A stretch of 52,199 nucleotides of DNA from assembly GCA_003096235.1 (NCBI GenBank), contig PIXT01000188.1, positions 1 to 52,199 on the forward strand, in the 5' to 3' direction. A program made the translations under genes and the position numbers. Under the pieces are notes generated by a model, which ran no database searches, had not been told where the DNA came from, and worked only from the letters and a program-made list of their open reading frames with translations. This document shows, in pieces, positions 15,852 to 25,034 of this stretch (position 1 is its first letter; each line of letters opens with the position of its first letter). Origin of the DNA: Candidatus Bathyarchaeum sp. (GTDB lineage Archaea > Thermoproteota > Bathyarchaeia > Bathyarchaeales > Bathyarchaeaceae).

Positions 15852-18599
15852 TTGAGTTCTAGGTCAACCAGAAGTAAACTGAAAATCGCCTTTTTTGTTA
15901 CCTTGATAATCTTAGTAATTGCAGTTCCCAGTTACTTGTATGTAGATTCTTTGGTTCCAAAACCCGCTAAATTTGAAGTGAGTGGTTTGGTTTTTGATCA
16001 AACTTGGGTTCAAGTTGGAACTCCAGTAGAAATTTCTGTTGACTTAACTAACATTGGAGATAAAAGCGGTAACCACTCGGTAACCTTGACGATAAATGAT
16101 GAGGCAATCGTAACAAAGTCTGTTCAGCTTTCAGCAAAAGAAACTACAACATTGTTCTTTACTGCCACAGAATTATCTGTAGGAAATCACACCGTTGTGA
16201 TTGGCAGTCAGACAGGGACCATAAAAGTAACATCGGAAGCGCCAACCAGACAAGCTGAACTCCAATTAGCAAATCTGGGAATTAGTCGCGCCAAAGCTGG
16301 AATCGGAGACCCCGTAACAGTTTCAGCCACGGCAACAAACATTGGAGATGTTTCTGGCGAGTTTTCGCTGGAACTTTTGGTAAATGACCAAACAAGAGAA
16401 ACTAAATTGCTGCAGTTGGATGCTGGAGAAACCACAACTGTGCAGTTTGATGTTGTTGAATCTGCTGAAGGTGACTATGTGGTTAAGTTAGGCACTTTAA
16501 CTGTCTCCTTCACTGTTACTTCTGACGCACAACCCATTAAACCCGCAGAGTTCCAAGTAACCGAACTAACAATCAATCCATCTTCTGTTCTTGCAGATGA
16601 ACTTGTGGAAATTTCGGTTAAGGTAACTAACATCGGAGAGGAAAGTGGCAGTTATACTGTTGAGCTCACCGTTGATGACGTAGTAAAAGATGAAAGAACT
16701 GTCACCTTGGCTGGGGGCGCAACCGAAGTTGTTGAATTTGAAGTTGCTGAAACAAATGCGGGCACCCACAATGTTGAGGTATCCACACTTTCTGGAGCGT
16801 TTACTGTCACAAGTTCTGCTGCGGCATCAAAAGACATCAAAATACGTAGTCTATCTGTAAGCCCATACGAAGTTTCGGATGGGGACACCGTAACCATCAG
16901 AGCAAAAGCAGACAACTTGGCGAATGAGCAGGGTACGCTTCAGGCAAGGGTTTTGCTTGATGGAGTTGTTAAAGTAACTGAACCGTTCGTGCTGGATGCA
17001 GGTGCAACAGATGTGCCAATTGAGCTTTCACTTACAGCTGAGTATGTCGCTACAACTGGAAAGGCTGACGGATTCCGGGTTGAGGTAGTGAATCTTGGCA
17101 ATCAAACAAACACTTTGTCGGGGTACTTCCAAGTTGTCCCTGATGGATTCCATTCTCTTAGTGTTTCTGCAAATGGCATTGGAATGAAATTTACTATCAA
17201 CGGTGAGGAAAAAAGTGCACCCTATCTTGAACTCTTGCCTGAGGGCACTTATGTCGTGGAGGCTCCAGATGGTTATGAAGGTGGAGGAACTTGGTGGAAT
17301 TGGACAAATTGGATTGATGGACCTACTGACCGCGTCAGAACAATAGACTTGACTTCTCGTGTGTCTTTGACTGCTAACTACATGAACGCAAAATCGTGTC
17401 CTTCACTGTATGTTTGGAATGGAAAAGAATACTGGTACACCGCAGAGCTATCTGATGGCACCGGATACTTGGGAATTTTTGACTACTTCCGAGAAGATGG
17501 AAGCCTAGCGTTCCTTTACAGTGTTCCATGGGACTACACCAAATTGAATTCAAGCCGACTAGAACCAAAAGACGGATACTACGACATGACAATTACCCAA
17601 AAATGGGACGAAGTCACATACGTAGACTCCGCCACATTAGTAGTTGTTGAACACCCCTCCGATGTGGATGTGTTCTCAACCAAAGCAACATACCTGTACA
17701 ACCTTACTGAACAAGGCACAATTTACACTGTAAGCAAAAACCCGCAAGCACCAGTTTCCTGCGTTAATGCAACCGGACACGATGTCTTGTCACTGCTGTC
17801 GGAACGTGATGGAATCAGCACCAACGGCAACGAATTCACATGGGACACGCTAGAACTAGATTTGGGTGACCTTTCTGATGCACAAGAAATCAAACTCATA
17901 GTTGCTGGAACAATAATCTACTCCACAGGCGAAGAACAAGGTGCATGGGCTGGACAATTTTATGACCAACCCGGTGAGCAGCCGTTTCCGCCTCCCTACA
18001 TGGAAGTTAAAGACGTTGAAGGCAACTGGGTTCCTGTCGCAGATAATGTGCAATTCCCGTTACTTGATGTTACACCCGACTGCTTTGTTGTAAACCTAAC
18101 TGGGGTCTTCCTAACCGAAGATTACTCCCTTAGGATAAACACGTTCTTTAACACAGAATTCGATTACATTGCAGTAGACACAACACCACAACAAGACATT
18201 ACAGTCCGTGAGGTAACAGTTTCTTTTGCCAATTTAACTCAAGTTTTCACAACCAACTCAACTTCTTCAGGCAATTTCACCCGATACGGCGACGTAACTG
18301 AGCTAATGACAACAACAGACGACAAATCTGTAATAATGCGTCAAGGCGATGAAATCACAATTCTGTTCCCTGAAGACAGTGTCTCAGTTGCAGAGGGCAT
18401 GGAACGCGACTATTTCCTAGTTGCTAGTGTCTGGTTCAAGGTTGATGGTCTGTTTTATGTGAGCTTCACTGTAGACCCAATGCCCTTCCATGACATGAGC
18501 TGCTTCCCCTATGACCTAGAAACTGAAAGCTACCCATACGATCAATCCCATCTAGACTATCTAGAAGAATACAATACCCGAGTGATAGCGGCGCCGTAA
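15852..18599 (+). CDS. Large surface protein with CARDB-type repeats
   Basis: The 915-residue protein has a basic N-terminus and one hydrophobic helix (about 10-30, IAFFVTLIILVIAVPSYLYV), acting as signal or N-terminal anchor. Four CARDB/Ig-like repeats follow, at about 38-125, 132-220, 227-320 and 325-425. Each carries the phrase (V/T)NIGD-SG(N/E/S) or a close variant, and ends in a TVTS-like strand. A PEGA-like segment (430-515) leads to a C-terminal module starting SCPSLYVWNGKEYWYTAELSDGTGYLG that is rich in aromatic residues. There is no second membrane helix. The TTG start at 15852 is the only one with a good signal anchor behind it. It was placed on the cell surface from these features; its binding partner is unknown. 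Confidence 0.78.
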   Translation: MSSRSTRSKLKIAFFVTLIILVIAVPSYLYVDSLVPKPAKFEVSGLVFDQTWVQVGTPVEISVDLTNIGDKSGNHSVTLTINDEAIVTKSVQLSAKETTTLFFTATELSVGNHTVVIGSQTGTIKVTSEAPTRQAELQLANLGISRAKAGIGDPVTVSATATNIGDVSGEFSLELLVNDQTRETKLLQLDAGETTTVQFDVVESAEGDYVVKLGTLTVSFTVTSDAQPIKPAEFQVTELTINPSSVLADELVEISVKVTNIGEESGSYTVELTVDDVVKDERTVTLAGGATEVVEFEVAETNAGTHNVEVSTLSGAFTVTSSAAASKDIKIRSLSVSPYEVSDGDTVTIRAKADNLANEQGTLQARVLLDGVVKVTEPFVLDAGATDVPIELSLTAEYVATTGKADGFRVEVVNLGNQTNTLSGYFQVVPDGFHSLSVSANGIGMKFTINGEEKSAPYLELLPEGTYVVEAPDGYEGGGTWWNWTNWIDGPTDRVRTIDLTSRVSLTANYMNAKSCPSLYVWNGKEYWYTAELSDGTGYLGIFDYFREDGSLAFLYSVPWDYTKLNSSRLEPKDGYYDMTITQKWDEVTYVDSATLVVVEHPSDVDVFSTKATYLYNLTEQGTIYTVSKNPQAPVSCVNATGHDVLSLLSERDGISTNGNEFTWDTLELDLGDLSDAQEIKLIVAGTIIYSTGEEQGAWAGQFYDQPGEQPFPPPYMEVKDVEGNWVPVADNVQFPLLDVTPDCFVVNLTGVFLTEDYSLRINTFFNTEFDYIAVDTTPQQDITVREVTVSFANLTQVFTTNSTSSGNFTRYGDVTELMTTTDDKSVIMRQGDEITILFPEDSVSVAEGMERDYFLVASVWFKVDGLFYVSFTVDPMPFHDMSCFPYDLETESYPYDQSHLDYLEEYNTRVIAAP

Positions 18600-18615
18600 C
18601 CGCAAAAACACAAAA

Positions 18616-18930
18616 CTAAGTCTTGTTGGCTAACGCCTTCAAGGTTCCAGAGACGCCCGCAACATGGATGGCTGCAGGTTTCCTATTCAATTCAATGATT
18701 GAGACGACCGCAGCTTTCACCTCCTCGAGCATCCTGTGCGAACAACGAATCACCACTTGCCGTTTTTCTGGCACCGCTTTTATCAGTTTGATGTTTGCTT
18801 TGCTGGCGCCTTGCTCGCCAAAGAGTCTGCAAATAGAGGTTTGAACTGCATCATATACTGTCCGTTCATCGATAGTGTGCTCGTTTACAACTTCTAGAGC
18901 AAGGTATCGTCTTTTTTCTCGTTTAATCAC
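18616..18930 (-). CDS. rnp2: Ribonuclease P protein component 2 (Pop5)
   Basis: A 104-residue Pop5/Rpp14-family subunit of archaeal RNase P, which matures the 5' end of tRNAs. The opening REKRRYLALEV, the central SICRLFGEQGASKANIKLI and the final VVIRCSHRMLEEVKAAVVSI strand-helix pair are family features. In known complexes Pop5 pairs with Rpp30, and here its start overlaps the end of the Rpp30 gene by 8 bp. It is the last gene of the L15e-COG1325-Rpp30-Pop5 operon, an order common in archaea next to exosome genes, although exosome genes are not present downstream here. Confidence 0.93.
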   Translation of the reverse strand: MIKREKRRYLALEVVNEHTIDERTVYDAVQTSICRLFGEQGASKANIKLIKAVPEKRQVVIRCSHRMLEEVKAAVVSIIELNRKPAAIHVAGVSGTLKALANKT

Positions 18931-19654
18931 ACGTTTTTCTTCCTACAACACGTATTCCCGGAGCCACGTAGTCTGGGCTCATCTTTTCCCTGTTTCGTTC
19001 AACTGCACTCAAAGGGGATTCAGACAATGCCTTCAAGGCAAACGGCAAGGGCAAGTCAAAGATGATTGTATATGAAGCGTAGTCTCTGGGGCTTCTCATG
19101 AGCATTTGGTTTGTTGCGCCGCTGGAAAGCATAATTGGCACTTTTGCTCTTTGTGCAGTTGCAGCTTCCTTTCTTAGACGAGATAGCAGGCGGATTCTGG
19201 AAAAACTTGTCAACTGCAGTATAGGCGCAAGTTCGATTTCTAGAGCTGAGAGCGCCTGTGAAGCAAGTTCAGCTTCTTGTTCGTCGAAGAATCTTTGGCG
19301 CAGGTTTGTTACAGAAAACTGGAGCAGGTCTACTCGTCTGTCTTTGGCTGCTTGTCTGGCAACATCTTTTGTGTTGCATCTTACGGCTATGATTTCAAAT
19401 TTTTTTCTGTAACGGCGCAGTTCATGGAGCAGTTCGCTTGAGTTTCTGGGAGAAAGGTTTGTTCTTGAAACAAAATCTATTTTTTCGTTGTTGCAGATTT
19501 GCTGTAACTGGTTTACTTGTTCGCGTGTAGTGTTGGGTGGAAACGGTATTCCTATGGTGCTGTAGCCTAGCTCAGAGGCTTTTTGTATCATCTTTTCTGC
19601 TTGACGCACATCTTTAAGGGGTACCCGAAGGTGAATGTCAGCGAAGCGTTTCAT
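18923..19654 (-). CDS. rnp3: Ribonuclease P protein component 3 (Rpp30)
   Basis: The 243-residue protein is a TIM-barrel (PHP-like) Rpp30 subunit of RNase P. Landmarks are FADIHLRVP at the start, ASELGYSTIGIPF (strand 2), RTNLSPRNSSELLHELRRYRKKFEIIAVRCNTKDVARQAAKDRRVDLLQF in the middle, and VPIMLSSGATNQMLMRSPRDYASY near residue 185. The length fits archaeal Rpp30. It overlaps the upstream COG1325 gene by 4 bp (ATGA type) and the downstream Pop5 gene by 8 bp, consistent with translational coupling of the RNase P subunits. Confidence 0.94.
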   Translation of the reverse strand: MKRFADIHLRVPLKDVRQAEKMIQKASELGYSTIGIPFPPNTTREQVNQLQQICNNEKIDFVSRTNLSPRNSSELLHELRRYRKKFEIIAVRCNTKDVARQAAKDRRVDLLQFSVTNLRQRFFDEQEAELASQALSALEIELAPILQLTSFSRIRLLSRLRKEAATAQRAKVPIMLSSGATNQMLMRSPRDYASYTIIFDLPLPFALKALSESPLSAVERNREKMSPDYVAPGIRVVGRKTCD

Positions 19655-20094
19655 GTTAGCATCCCGATTTCTCTGCAGTCCTCGATTACATCTTCAAGTT
19701 TAGTTTTCCTGAATCTTATACGTATGCGGATTGGGTCGGATTTGGCAAGTTTTATTTTGCCTTGAAGCGCTGTCTGCTTGTTCAATCTGATGTAGAGGCT
19801 TCCTTTTTCAACACATCTGTGTATCTCGTTGTTCAACTCTTTTTTATCCAAAGAACTCAGATTAGCTGAAATATTCTCAACTAGTGCTCTGACAGTTTCT
19901 TTGTCTTTGATTCGTGTATCAAAAAAGGTTATGGGGTTACCGTAATGACCCTCTACAACATTTCTGTTAAACGTTACCTCTTCAACCTGGTCGCTTGCCA
20001 AAATATTCTGAACAGCCTCAATCACCTTATCTGTTGCTTCGGTAGCGTGAGCACAAAAACGAACATCCACATAAGCTATAGCCAACTGAGACAA
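19651..20094 (-). CDS. COG1325-type RNA-binding protein (L5-like fold)
   Basis: This 147-residue protein belongs to a conserved archaeal family encoded with RNase P and exosome genes and earlier proposed as an exosome-associated RNA binder. Features include AIAYVDVRFCAHATEATDKVIEAV at the N-terminus, the GHYGNPITFFDTRIKD centre and SLYIRLNKQTALQGKIKLAKSDPIRIRIRF near the end. The position between L15e and Rpp30, overlapping the latter by 4 bp, matches other archaea. RNA binding follows from family knowledge; no catalytic residues are expected. Confidence 0.85.
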   Translation of the reverse strand: MSQLAIAYVDVRFCAHATEATDKVIEAVQNILASDQVEEVTFNRNVVEGHYGNPITFFDTRIKDKETVRALVENISANLSSLDKKELNNEIHRCVEKGSLYIRLNKQTALQGKIKLAKSDPIRIRIRFRKTKLEDVIEDCREIGMLT

Positions 20095-20234
20095 AACACA
20101 TCCACTCTTGCAACAAAACTCTATACTTCACTTGATATAAATGTGTCAAGTAACCTGAAACAAAAAATGTAATCAAAAAGAAGAAAAAGTTTGTTGGGCG
20201 CCATCTCAAAAACTATGGCTACGCCCTAATGCTG

Positions 20235-20807
20235 CTATTTGCGTTGATGCTTGGCTCTTCGTTTTAGAATAGCTTTTTTGCTTGGTCTAAACTTCTCTGC
20301 GCCTAATCCCCTGTTGTGCAGACCACGAACCTGTTTGCCTGCACTGGTTAAGCCACGGAACACACGCCTAGTTTGACATGCTATTGGGTGATCAGGCAAA
20401 ACCATCGGATCAACAAGTATAACTTCATACCACTTGAAGCGTCCATCTTCCCAAACCCAGTATGAGTTTAGAACTTCCAAGTTAGGGAAGTGTTTACCTG
20501 CACGTTCTTCTGCGATCAATCTTGTGCTTTTGGCGACTTTGAATTTGTTTACACCCAACCGTTTTTGTCTGCGACCGCCAGTTGGTCGTGTTTTCCTGAA
20601 ACCTGACCTTCTGACTCTCACCCGAGCCATTATGATGCCTTGTTTAGCCTTGTAGCCAAGGTTTCTTGCGCGGTCTAGTCGGGTGGGTCTTTCGATTCTT
20701 ACGATTGCGTGTTGTTTTCTCCATGTTATGGCTCTTTGCCACATTAGATCTTTGACAAAGGATTCATCAGGCTTTTTCCAAGCCTTTGCAATATATTTGT
20801 ATGCCAT
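20235..20807 (-). CDS. rpl15e: 50S ribosomal protein L15e
   Basis: A very basic 190-residue protein with the full L15e sequence pattern: [13 protein letters not shown] start, [19 protein letters not shown] near residue 41, [24 protein letters not shown] near 63, and the [31 protein letters not shown] block. It is a structural protein of the large ribosomal subunit found in archaea and eukaryotes only. It is the first gene of the minus-strand operon with COG1325 and RNase P subunits and is separated from them by 140 bp. Confidence 0.97.
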   Translation of the reverse strand: MAYKYIAKAWKKPDESFVKDLMWQRAITWRKQHAIVRIERPTRLDRARNLGYKAKQGIIMARVRVRRSGFRKTRPTGGRRQKRLGVNKFKVAKSTRLIAEERAGKHFPNLEVLNSYWVWEDGRFKWYEVILVDPMVLPDHPIACQTRRVFRGLTSAGKQVRGLHNRGLGAEKFRPSKKAILKRRAKHQRK

Positions 20808-21016
20808 TTTCTATTCCTCACATTCTTTCGGTTCAACCCTTAACAGGGTCACATCCCATAGGAACTGTAGCTAAGAAACAAAGAACCGTTAATAAACCTT
20901 TTCAGAACAGGGATACTTTTTTGGTGCAATCTGAAGAATGAACACATGTTACATTGTAATGTTAATGCGTCTGCAGGGTATATCTGTAAAAATCAAAAAG
21001 TTAAAAAGAACTACAT

Positions 21017-21034
21017 CCCCATAAATTATAGGGG
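21017..21034 (+). promoter_or_regulatory. Hairpin overlapping the catalase ribosome binding site
   Basis: CCCC-ATAAATTATA-GGGG ends 7 nt before the catalase ATG. The GGGG arm is the only SD-like sequence, so base pairing would hide the ribosome binding site. Confidence 0.45.
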
Positions 21035-21041
21035 TTTTTGA

Positions 21042-22493
21042 ATGAGTAATAAACAGAAGAAATTAACAAAAAATTTTGGCAGACAGGTAGATGATGACCA
21101 AAATTCTGTTACTGCTGGAACACGTGGTCCAGTCTTGTTGCAAGATGTTCATTTGATCGAAAAGTTGGCTCACTTCAATCGGGAACGAATACCCGAAAGA
21201 GTTGTCCACGCAAAAGGAGGCGGAGCAGGAGGATACTTTGAGGTTACAGCAGATGTAACCAAGTACACAAAGGCAAAGTTTCTTTCAGAGGTAGGTAAGC
21301 GCACAGAAGTTTTTGCACGTTTTTCAACCGTTGGCGGCGAAAAAGGGTCGGCAGATGCTGAACGTGACCCAAGAGGATTTGCCGTAAAATTTTACACCGA
21401 AGAAGGCAACTATGATCTTGTTGGAAACAACACGCCAGTGTTCTTTATTCGTGACCCCATCAAGTTTCCAGATTTTATTCATACACAAAAGCGTAATCCA
21501 AAGACCAACCTTAAAGATGCAAACATGTTCTGGGACTTTTTGTCTTTGACGCCAGAGTCTTTGCATCAGGTGACTATTTTGTTTTCTGACCGTGGAACCC
21601 CTAGGGCATTTCGTAACATGAATGGATACGGAAGCCACACCTTCAAATGGTACAACCAAGATGGCGAATCGTTCTGGATTAAGTACCATTTCAAGACTGA
21701 TCAGGGAATAGACAATTTCACTCGTCAAGAAGCCGACCAAATAAAATCCGTAGACCCAGACAGTTCTACACGCGATCTTCATGAAGCAATCAAGAAAGGA
21801 GACTATCCGTCGTGGACGCTTCAAGTGCAAGTGATGCCCGTAGCGGATGCTGAGACCTACAGATTTGACGTTTTTGACGTAACTAAAGTCTGGCCTCATG
21901 CAGATTATCCTGTAATGGAAGTTGGACGAATGGTGCTTGATCGAAATCCTTCAAACTATTTTGCGGAAGTAGAGCAGGCAGCGTTTTCTCCAGGAAACTT
22001 TGTGCCTGGTATAGCAGCTTCACCTGATAAGATGTTGCAGGGTCGCCTTTTTGCTTATCATGACGCGCACAGGTACCGTTTGGGACCAAACTATCATTTG
22101 TTGCCGGTAAATCGACCTAAAGCAGCGAAGGCGCTGAATTATCAACGTGATGGGTATATGCGTTTTGATGATAATGGTGGGGATGCTCCAAACTATTATC
22201 CTAACAGTTTTGGGGGTCCAGAGCCTGACATCCAAGTAGCGGAGCCATCATACGCTGTTTCTGGTAAAGCTGCTAGGCAAAAGTATGCTCATCCTAACAG
22301 CGATTTTGTGCAGCCTGGGGCTCTGTACCGAAACGTTATGACTGATCAGGATCGGGATCATCTAATTGGGAACATAGTTACTCATCTGTGTAACGCCAAA
22401 AAAGAAATCCAGATTAGGCAAGCAAAAATATTCTACAAAGCAGACCCCGAGTATGGACAACGAGTTGCTGATGGGCTTAACATACAACTGTAG
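21042..22493 (+). CDS. katA: Monofunctional haem catalase (small-subunit type)
   Basis: This 483-residue enzyme disproportionates hydrogen peroxide. Distal residues are His56 ([12 protein letters not shown]) and Asn in [13 protein letters not shown] (about 129-130). The proximal tyrosine is in [17 protein letters not shown] near residue 337. The length and lack of a C-terminal flavodoxin-like domain fit clade 3 NADPH-binding catalases. Such genes are common in bacteria and patchy in strict-anaerobe archaea, so horizontal transfer is likely. It is monocistronic, preceded by a possible SD-hiding hairpin and followed by a structured region. Confidence 0.96.
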   Translation: MSNKQKKLTKNFGRQVDDDQNSVTAGTRGPVLLQDVHLIEKLAHFNRERIPERVVHAKGGGAGGYFEVTADVTKYTKAKFLSEVGKRTEVFARFSTVGGEKGSADAERDPRGFAVKFYTEEGNYDLVGNNTPVFFIRDPIKFPDFIHTQKRNPKTNLKDANMFWDFLSLTPESLHQVTILFSDRGTPRAFRNMNGYGSHTFKWYNQDGESFWIKYHFKTDQGIDNFTRQEADQIKSVDPDSSTRDLHEAIKKGDYPSWTLQVQVMPVADAETYRFDVFDVTKVWPHADYPVMEVGRMVLDRNPSNYFAEVEQAAFSPGNFVPGIAASPDKMLQGRLFAYHDAHRYRLGPNYHLLPVNRPKAAKALNYQRDGYMRFDDNGGDAPNYYPNSFGGPEPDIQVAEPSYAVSGKAARQKYAHPNSDFVQPGALYRNVMTDQDRDHLIGNIVTHLCNAKKEIQIRQAKIFYKADPEYGQRVADGLNIQL

Positions 22494-22508
22494 CGCTGAA
22501 GAATCGGC

Positions 22509-22549
22509 AAGCATCACAACGGAGGACTCGTTATGAGTAGGTGGTGCTT
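22509..22549 (+). terminator. Two-stem structure after catalase, probable terminator
   Basis: AAGCATCAC (22509-22517) pairs with GTGGTGCTT (22541-22549), 8 of 9 plus one G-T. Inside it AACG and CGTT form a second stem (22518-22532). GTGGTTTTTC follows. It lies 16 nt after the catalase stop. Confidence 0.5.
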
Positions 22550-22638
22550 GTGGTTTTTCAGAACCCAATTTTTTCGATAATGTGGTGTTTATGTTAATGT
22601 GTGTGAACTTTTGCGGCAAATTTGTGCTGTGCTGAAAA

Positions 22639-22692
22639 TTTCAGAAAAAAGTACTGTTTTCAACAATGAACTGCTATTAGACTACTAATATG
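22639..22692 (+). repeat. Recurring intergenic element, copy B
   Basis: TTTCAGAAAAAAGTACTG, TTTTCAACAAT (22657-22667), 7 nt, then TATTAG-ACTA-CTAATA (22675-22690). It lies between the convergent ends of catalase and the methyltransferase. Confidence 0.7.
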
Positions 22693-22744
22693 CGTAATGA
22701 TTGTGTGAATAAAATGTTGGCGGCAGTTTTGGGGATGTAACCTG

Positions 22745-23494
22745 TTATTTTTCTCCGGCGATAATTGCCATTGTTCCCAGAAACAGGGGCACTTTTAGTG
22801 GTCGTGGAATAAAATCTGCTTCGCCTGTTTTAATTAGTTGCACTTTGGTTATTCCCCAGCTTTTGATGGTGGCAATTAGGTCGTCTGGTGTTCCGTAAAT
22901 CTTCTTGACTAAAAATTCGTCTTGGAACGCAAATTTTCCGCCCTTCTTGACTACGCGTAGGGCTTCGCGGATAACTTCTCGTTTATCTTTAATATGGCTG
23001 ACTTCGTGGAACACAAAATTGCTCACAGCTGCATCAAAATCTTCATCCTCAAACGGCAACGATGCAGCGTTGGCTTTTTGGAACTTCACCCTATCACTTA
23101 CGCCTTCGATTTTTGCGTTACTTTCACAAGTGTTTTTGGAGTATTCCCATCGTTTTCCCCAGTAATCAATTCCGAGGGCTTGTGCTTTCGGGTACTTTTG
23201 GGCGAGCTTGATTGTAAGTGCGCCATTTCCGCATCCGATATCTAATGCTTTTCCGTTGCCTGTCCAATCCAAGTTTGACAGCAATAACTCCCAAACGGCG
23301 TTTTGAACGTTTGCTCCTGTTGTAGAAAACTCGTAATAGGCATACGCAAAGAATGCGGCAACCAAAAAGAACAAGACTGCAGCAGCCAGCAAGAAAACAA
23401 ACCAAAGAGCCAATATCAAAAACACTAAACCGCTTACAAGTGCGCCGTAGATGAGCCTCTTTGGAACCCAGTTACCATAGTCTGGCTTTGGCAT
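22745..23494 (-). CDS. Membrane-anchored class I SAM-dependent methyltransferase
   Basis: The 249-residue protein has two hydrophobic helices near the N-terminus (about 13-55, LIYGALVSGLVFLILALWFVFLLAAAVLFFLVAAFFAYAYY) and a Rossmann methyltransferase domain (70-215). Motif I is ALDIGCGNGALT, the acidic end of strand 2 is ALGIDYW, motif II/III is LPFEDEDFDAAVSNFVFHEV, and EALRVVKKGGKFAFQDEF follows. The UbiE/Methyltransf_11 style suggests a small hydrophobic or lipid acceptor at the membrane; the substrate is unknown. It is transcribed alone, convergent with catalase. Confidence 0.85.
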   Translation of the reverse strand: MPKPDYGNWVPKRLIYGALVSGLVFLILALWFVFLLAAAVLFFLVAAFFAYAYYEFSTTGANVQNAVWELLLSNLDWTGNGKALDIGCGNGALTIKLAQKYPKAQALGIDYWGKRWEYSKNTCESNAKIEGVSDRVKFQKANAASLPFEDEDFDAAVSNFVFHEVSHIKDKREVIREALRVVKKGGKFAFQDEFLVKKIYGTPDDLIATIKSWGITKVQLIKTGEADFIPRPLKVPLFLGTMAIIAGEK

Positions 23495-23606
23495 GGCTGT
23501 TCCATCTTCTCTTTATTTATAGACTAGTATCCTCGCAAGTGCGTATATATTTTTACCAATCTTTTTTGTAGAAAAGCAGAGCCATCATGTTACGCAAATG
23601 GCTTTT

Positions 23607-24281
23607 TCAGTTTTTGTTTACTAGTCTTACTTGTTTGATTGTAAAAACGCCGCTGTTGTTTTCGTAGTTGGTTTTTGCTTTTAGTATTTCGATGCGTTTT
23701 TTGAAGATTGGAGCATCCAACACTAGGGATTCATATTCTCCGCCTTCGCCTACTAGTGAAATTTGAAACTTTTTGTTCAGTTCGACAAGTTTTTCCAGCG
23801 TTTCTGGGGTGATTTCTTTTCCCAGCCAAGTTTGGTCTAAACCGTAGGCGTAGACTCCTACCAGTATGACCTTGAATTTGAGGTCAAGCAGCTCTTTCAT
23901 GACTTCTAGTGGGTCTTGCTGCCAAAGTGGAGCAACAGACTTGATGCCTAACTCGTCGCATAGTTTGTCTATTCTTTGCTTCTGGTAAGAGGAGGCTATC
24001 GCTCCTGTAACAACCCCGTCAACGTCAAGGGACGAAAGCAACTTTTTGAGGTCGTCTAATTCTTTTTCTTTTATTCCAGAAGTTTCAGCTTTCACCAACG
24101 GAATCTCAAGCGCCTTTGCTATGTAGTCTGTAAGGTGTATGTTGGGAAAATGGAACATGTAGCTGTCTGAACGTTTGGGAATCATGGTGGCTAAAACTTC
24201 GATTGTGTGCCCCATTTTTTGGGCTTTGTAAAGTGCTAGGATGGAATCCTTTCCGCCAGTGACTAATGCTGCAATACGCAT
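23607..24281 (-). CDS. dph6: Diphthine--ammonia ligase
   Basis: The 224-residue protein is an ATP-pyrophosphatase (PP-loop) family enzyme that amidates diphthine on elongation factor 2. The PP-loop reads VTGGKDSILAL at residues 7-17, where SGGKDS is commoner. GVVTGAIASSYQKQRIDKLCDELG near 91 and LVGEGGEYESLVLDAPIFKKRI near 175 are the Dph6 signatures. The length equals archaeal Dph6. No other diphthamide genes are in the window. It is followed downstream, on the same strand, by the methyltransferase gene after 112 bp. Confidence 0.92.
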   Translation of the reverse strand: MRIAALVTGGKDSILALYKAQKMGHTIEVLATMIPKRSDSYMFHFPNIHLTDYIAKALEIPLVKAETSGIKEKELDDLKKLLSSLDVDGVVTGAIASSYQKQRIDKLCDELGIKSVAPLWQQDPLEVMKELLDLKFKVILVGVYAYGLDQTWLGKEITPETLEKLVELNKKFQISLVGEGGEYESLVLDAPIFKKRIEILKAKTNYENNSGVFTIKQVRLVNKN

Positions 24282-24346
24282 GGTTACGCAGTATTTGTTT
24301 GTGCTGTAAAATGTTTCTGTTTTTGTGTGTAGACCACAATGGTTGG

Positions 24347-24772
24347 CTAGTTGTATGTGACTTCAAATGATATTGAGTTGCCGAAGTTGTTTACCAGCTC
24401 GACGGTGTATGTTATGCCTTTTACGAATTGTCCAAGTATGTAGACTTGTTCGACTGCATTTTTTGGGATTTCTACGAGTTGTTTTAGGGTTCCAATATGT
24501 TGATTAACGTATGCGTTAACGATTTTTATTGCCCATATTCCAGTGTTTGCTATGTAAGATGTTATGCAGCTGGCGTTGATGCTTAGTGATTTGAGTAGTA
24601 TGCTTGTCATTTCTGTGTTGAATTTGGTTGTCATGTATTCGATGGATGTTGATACTCTGTTGTAAAAAAAGTATCCTCCTACCATTGTGGTGAGAACAAG
24701 TACCAACATTATTATGCCCATTGATGATGCTTTTTTGTTTTTTAGTAGTTTTTTTTGTGGGTGGGTTTTCAT
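24347..24772 (-). CDS. Pilin/archaellin-like small membrane protein
   Basis: The 141-residue protein starts with a short basic stretch (KTHPQKKLLKNKKA) and one hydrophobic helix (SSMGIIMLVLVLTTMVGGYFFY, about 17-38), then a small beta-rich outer domain. This layout matches class III signal peptides of archaeal type IV pilins, where the cut comes after the basic residues, here perhaps at KKA/SS. There is no perfect K/R-G cleavage site, so the call is tentative. VVEIPKNAVEQVYIL-like pattern and FVKGITYTVELVNNFGNSISFEVTYN resemble the C-terminal strands of archaeal pilin-like proteins. It stands just upstream of dph6 on the same strand. Confidence 0.55.
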   Translation of the reverse strand: MKTHPQKKLLKNKKASSMGIIMLVLVLTTMVGGYFFYNRVSTSIEYMTTKFNTEMTSILLKSLSINASCITSYIANTGIWAIKIVNAYVNQHIGTLKQLVEIPKNAVEQVYILGQFVKGITYTVELVNNFGNSISFEVTYN

Positions 24773-24807
24773 TGGGGTTCGCCGTTTTTACTTGTTTTTG
24801 TGGTCTT

Positions 24808-24900
24808 CACATATACAGTATGTCTCTTTTGGGACATATACTAAAAGACTTCACCATACACAATATAAACTTTTCCATATCATAGACATATACAGACATA
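24808..24900. repeat. Repeated ACATATAC motif upstream of the pilin-like gene
   Basis: ACATATAC occurs near 24808, 24833 and 24888, and GACATAT again near 24896. AGTATGTC at about 24818 and GACATATACT at about 24832 face each other as an imperfect inverted repeat. This is the only sizeable promoter region for the minus-strand gene that starts at 24772. Confidence 0.4.
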
Positions 24901-25034
24901 TTTTATATGCTAATGTCGATAAACGACAAAAAACGCCAACCACAAACAACCAAAAAACAAACAAAACAAAAAACACAAAAAAAGAAAATATACAAAAGCA
25001 CCCCAACAGGAGCACCTTTAACCCAAAAACTCAA

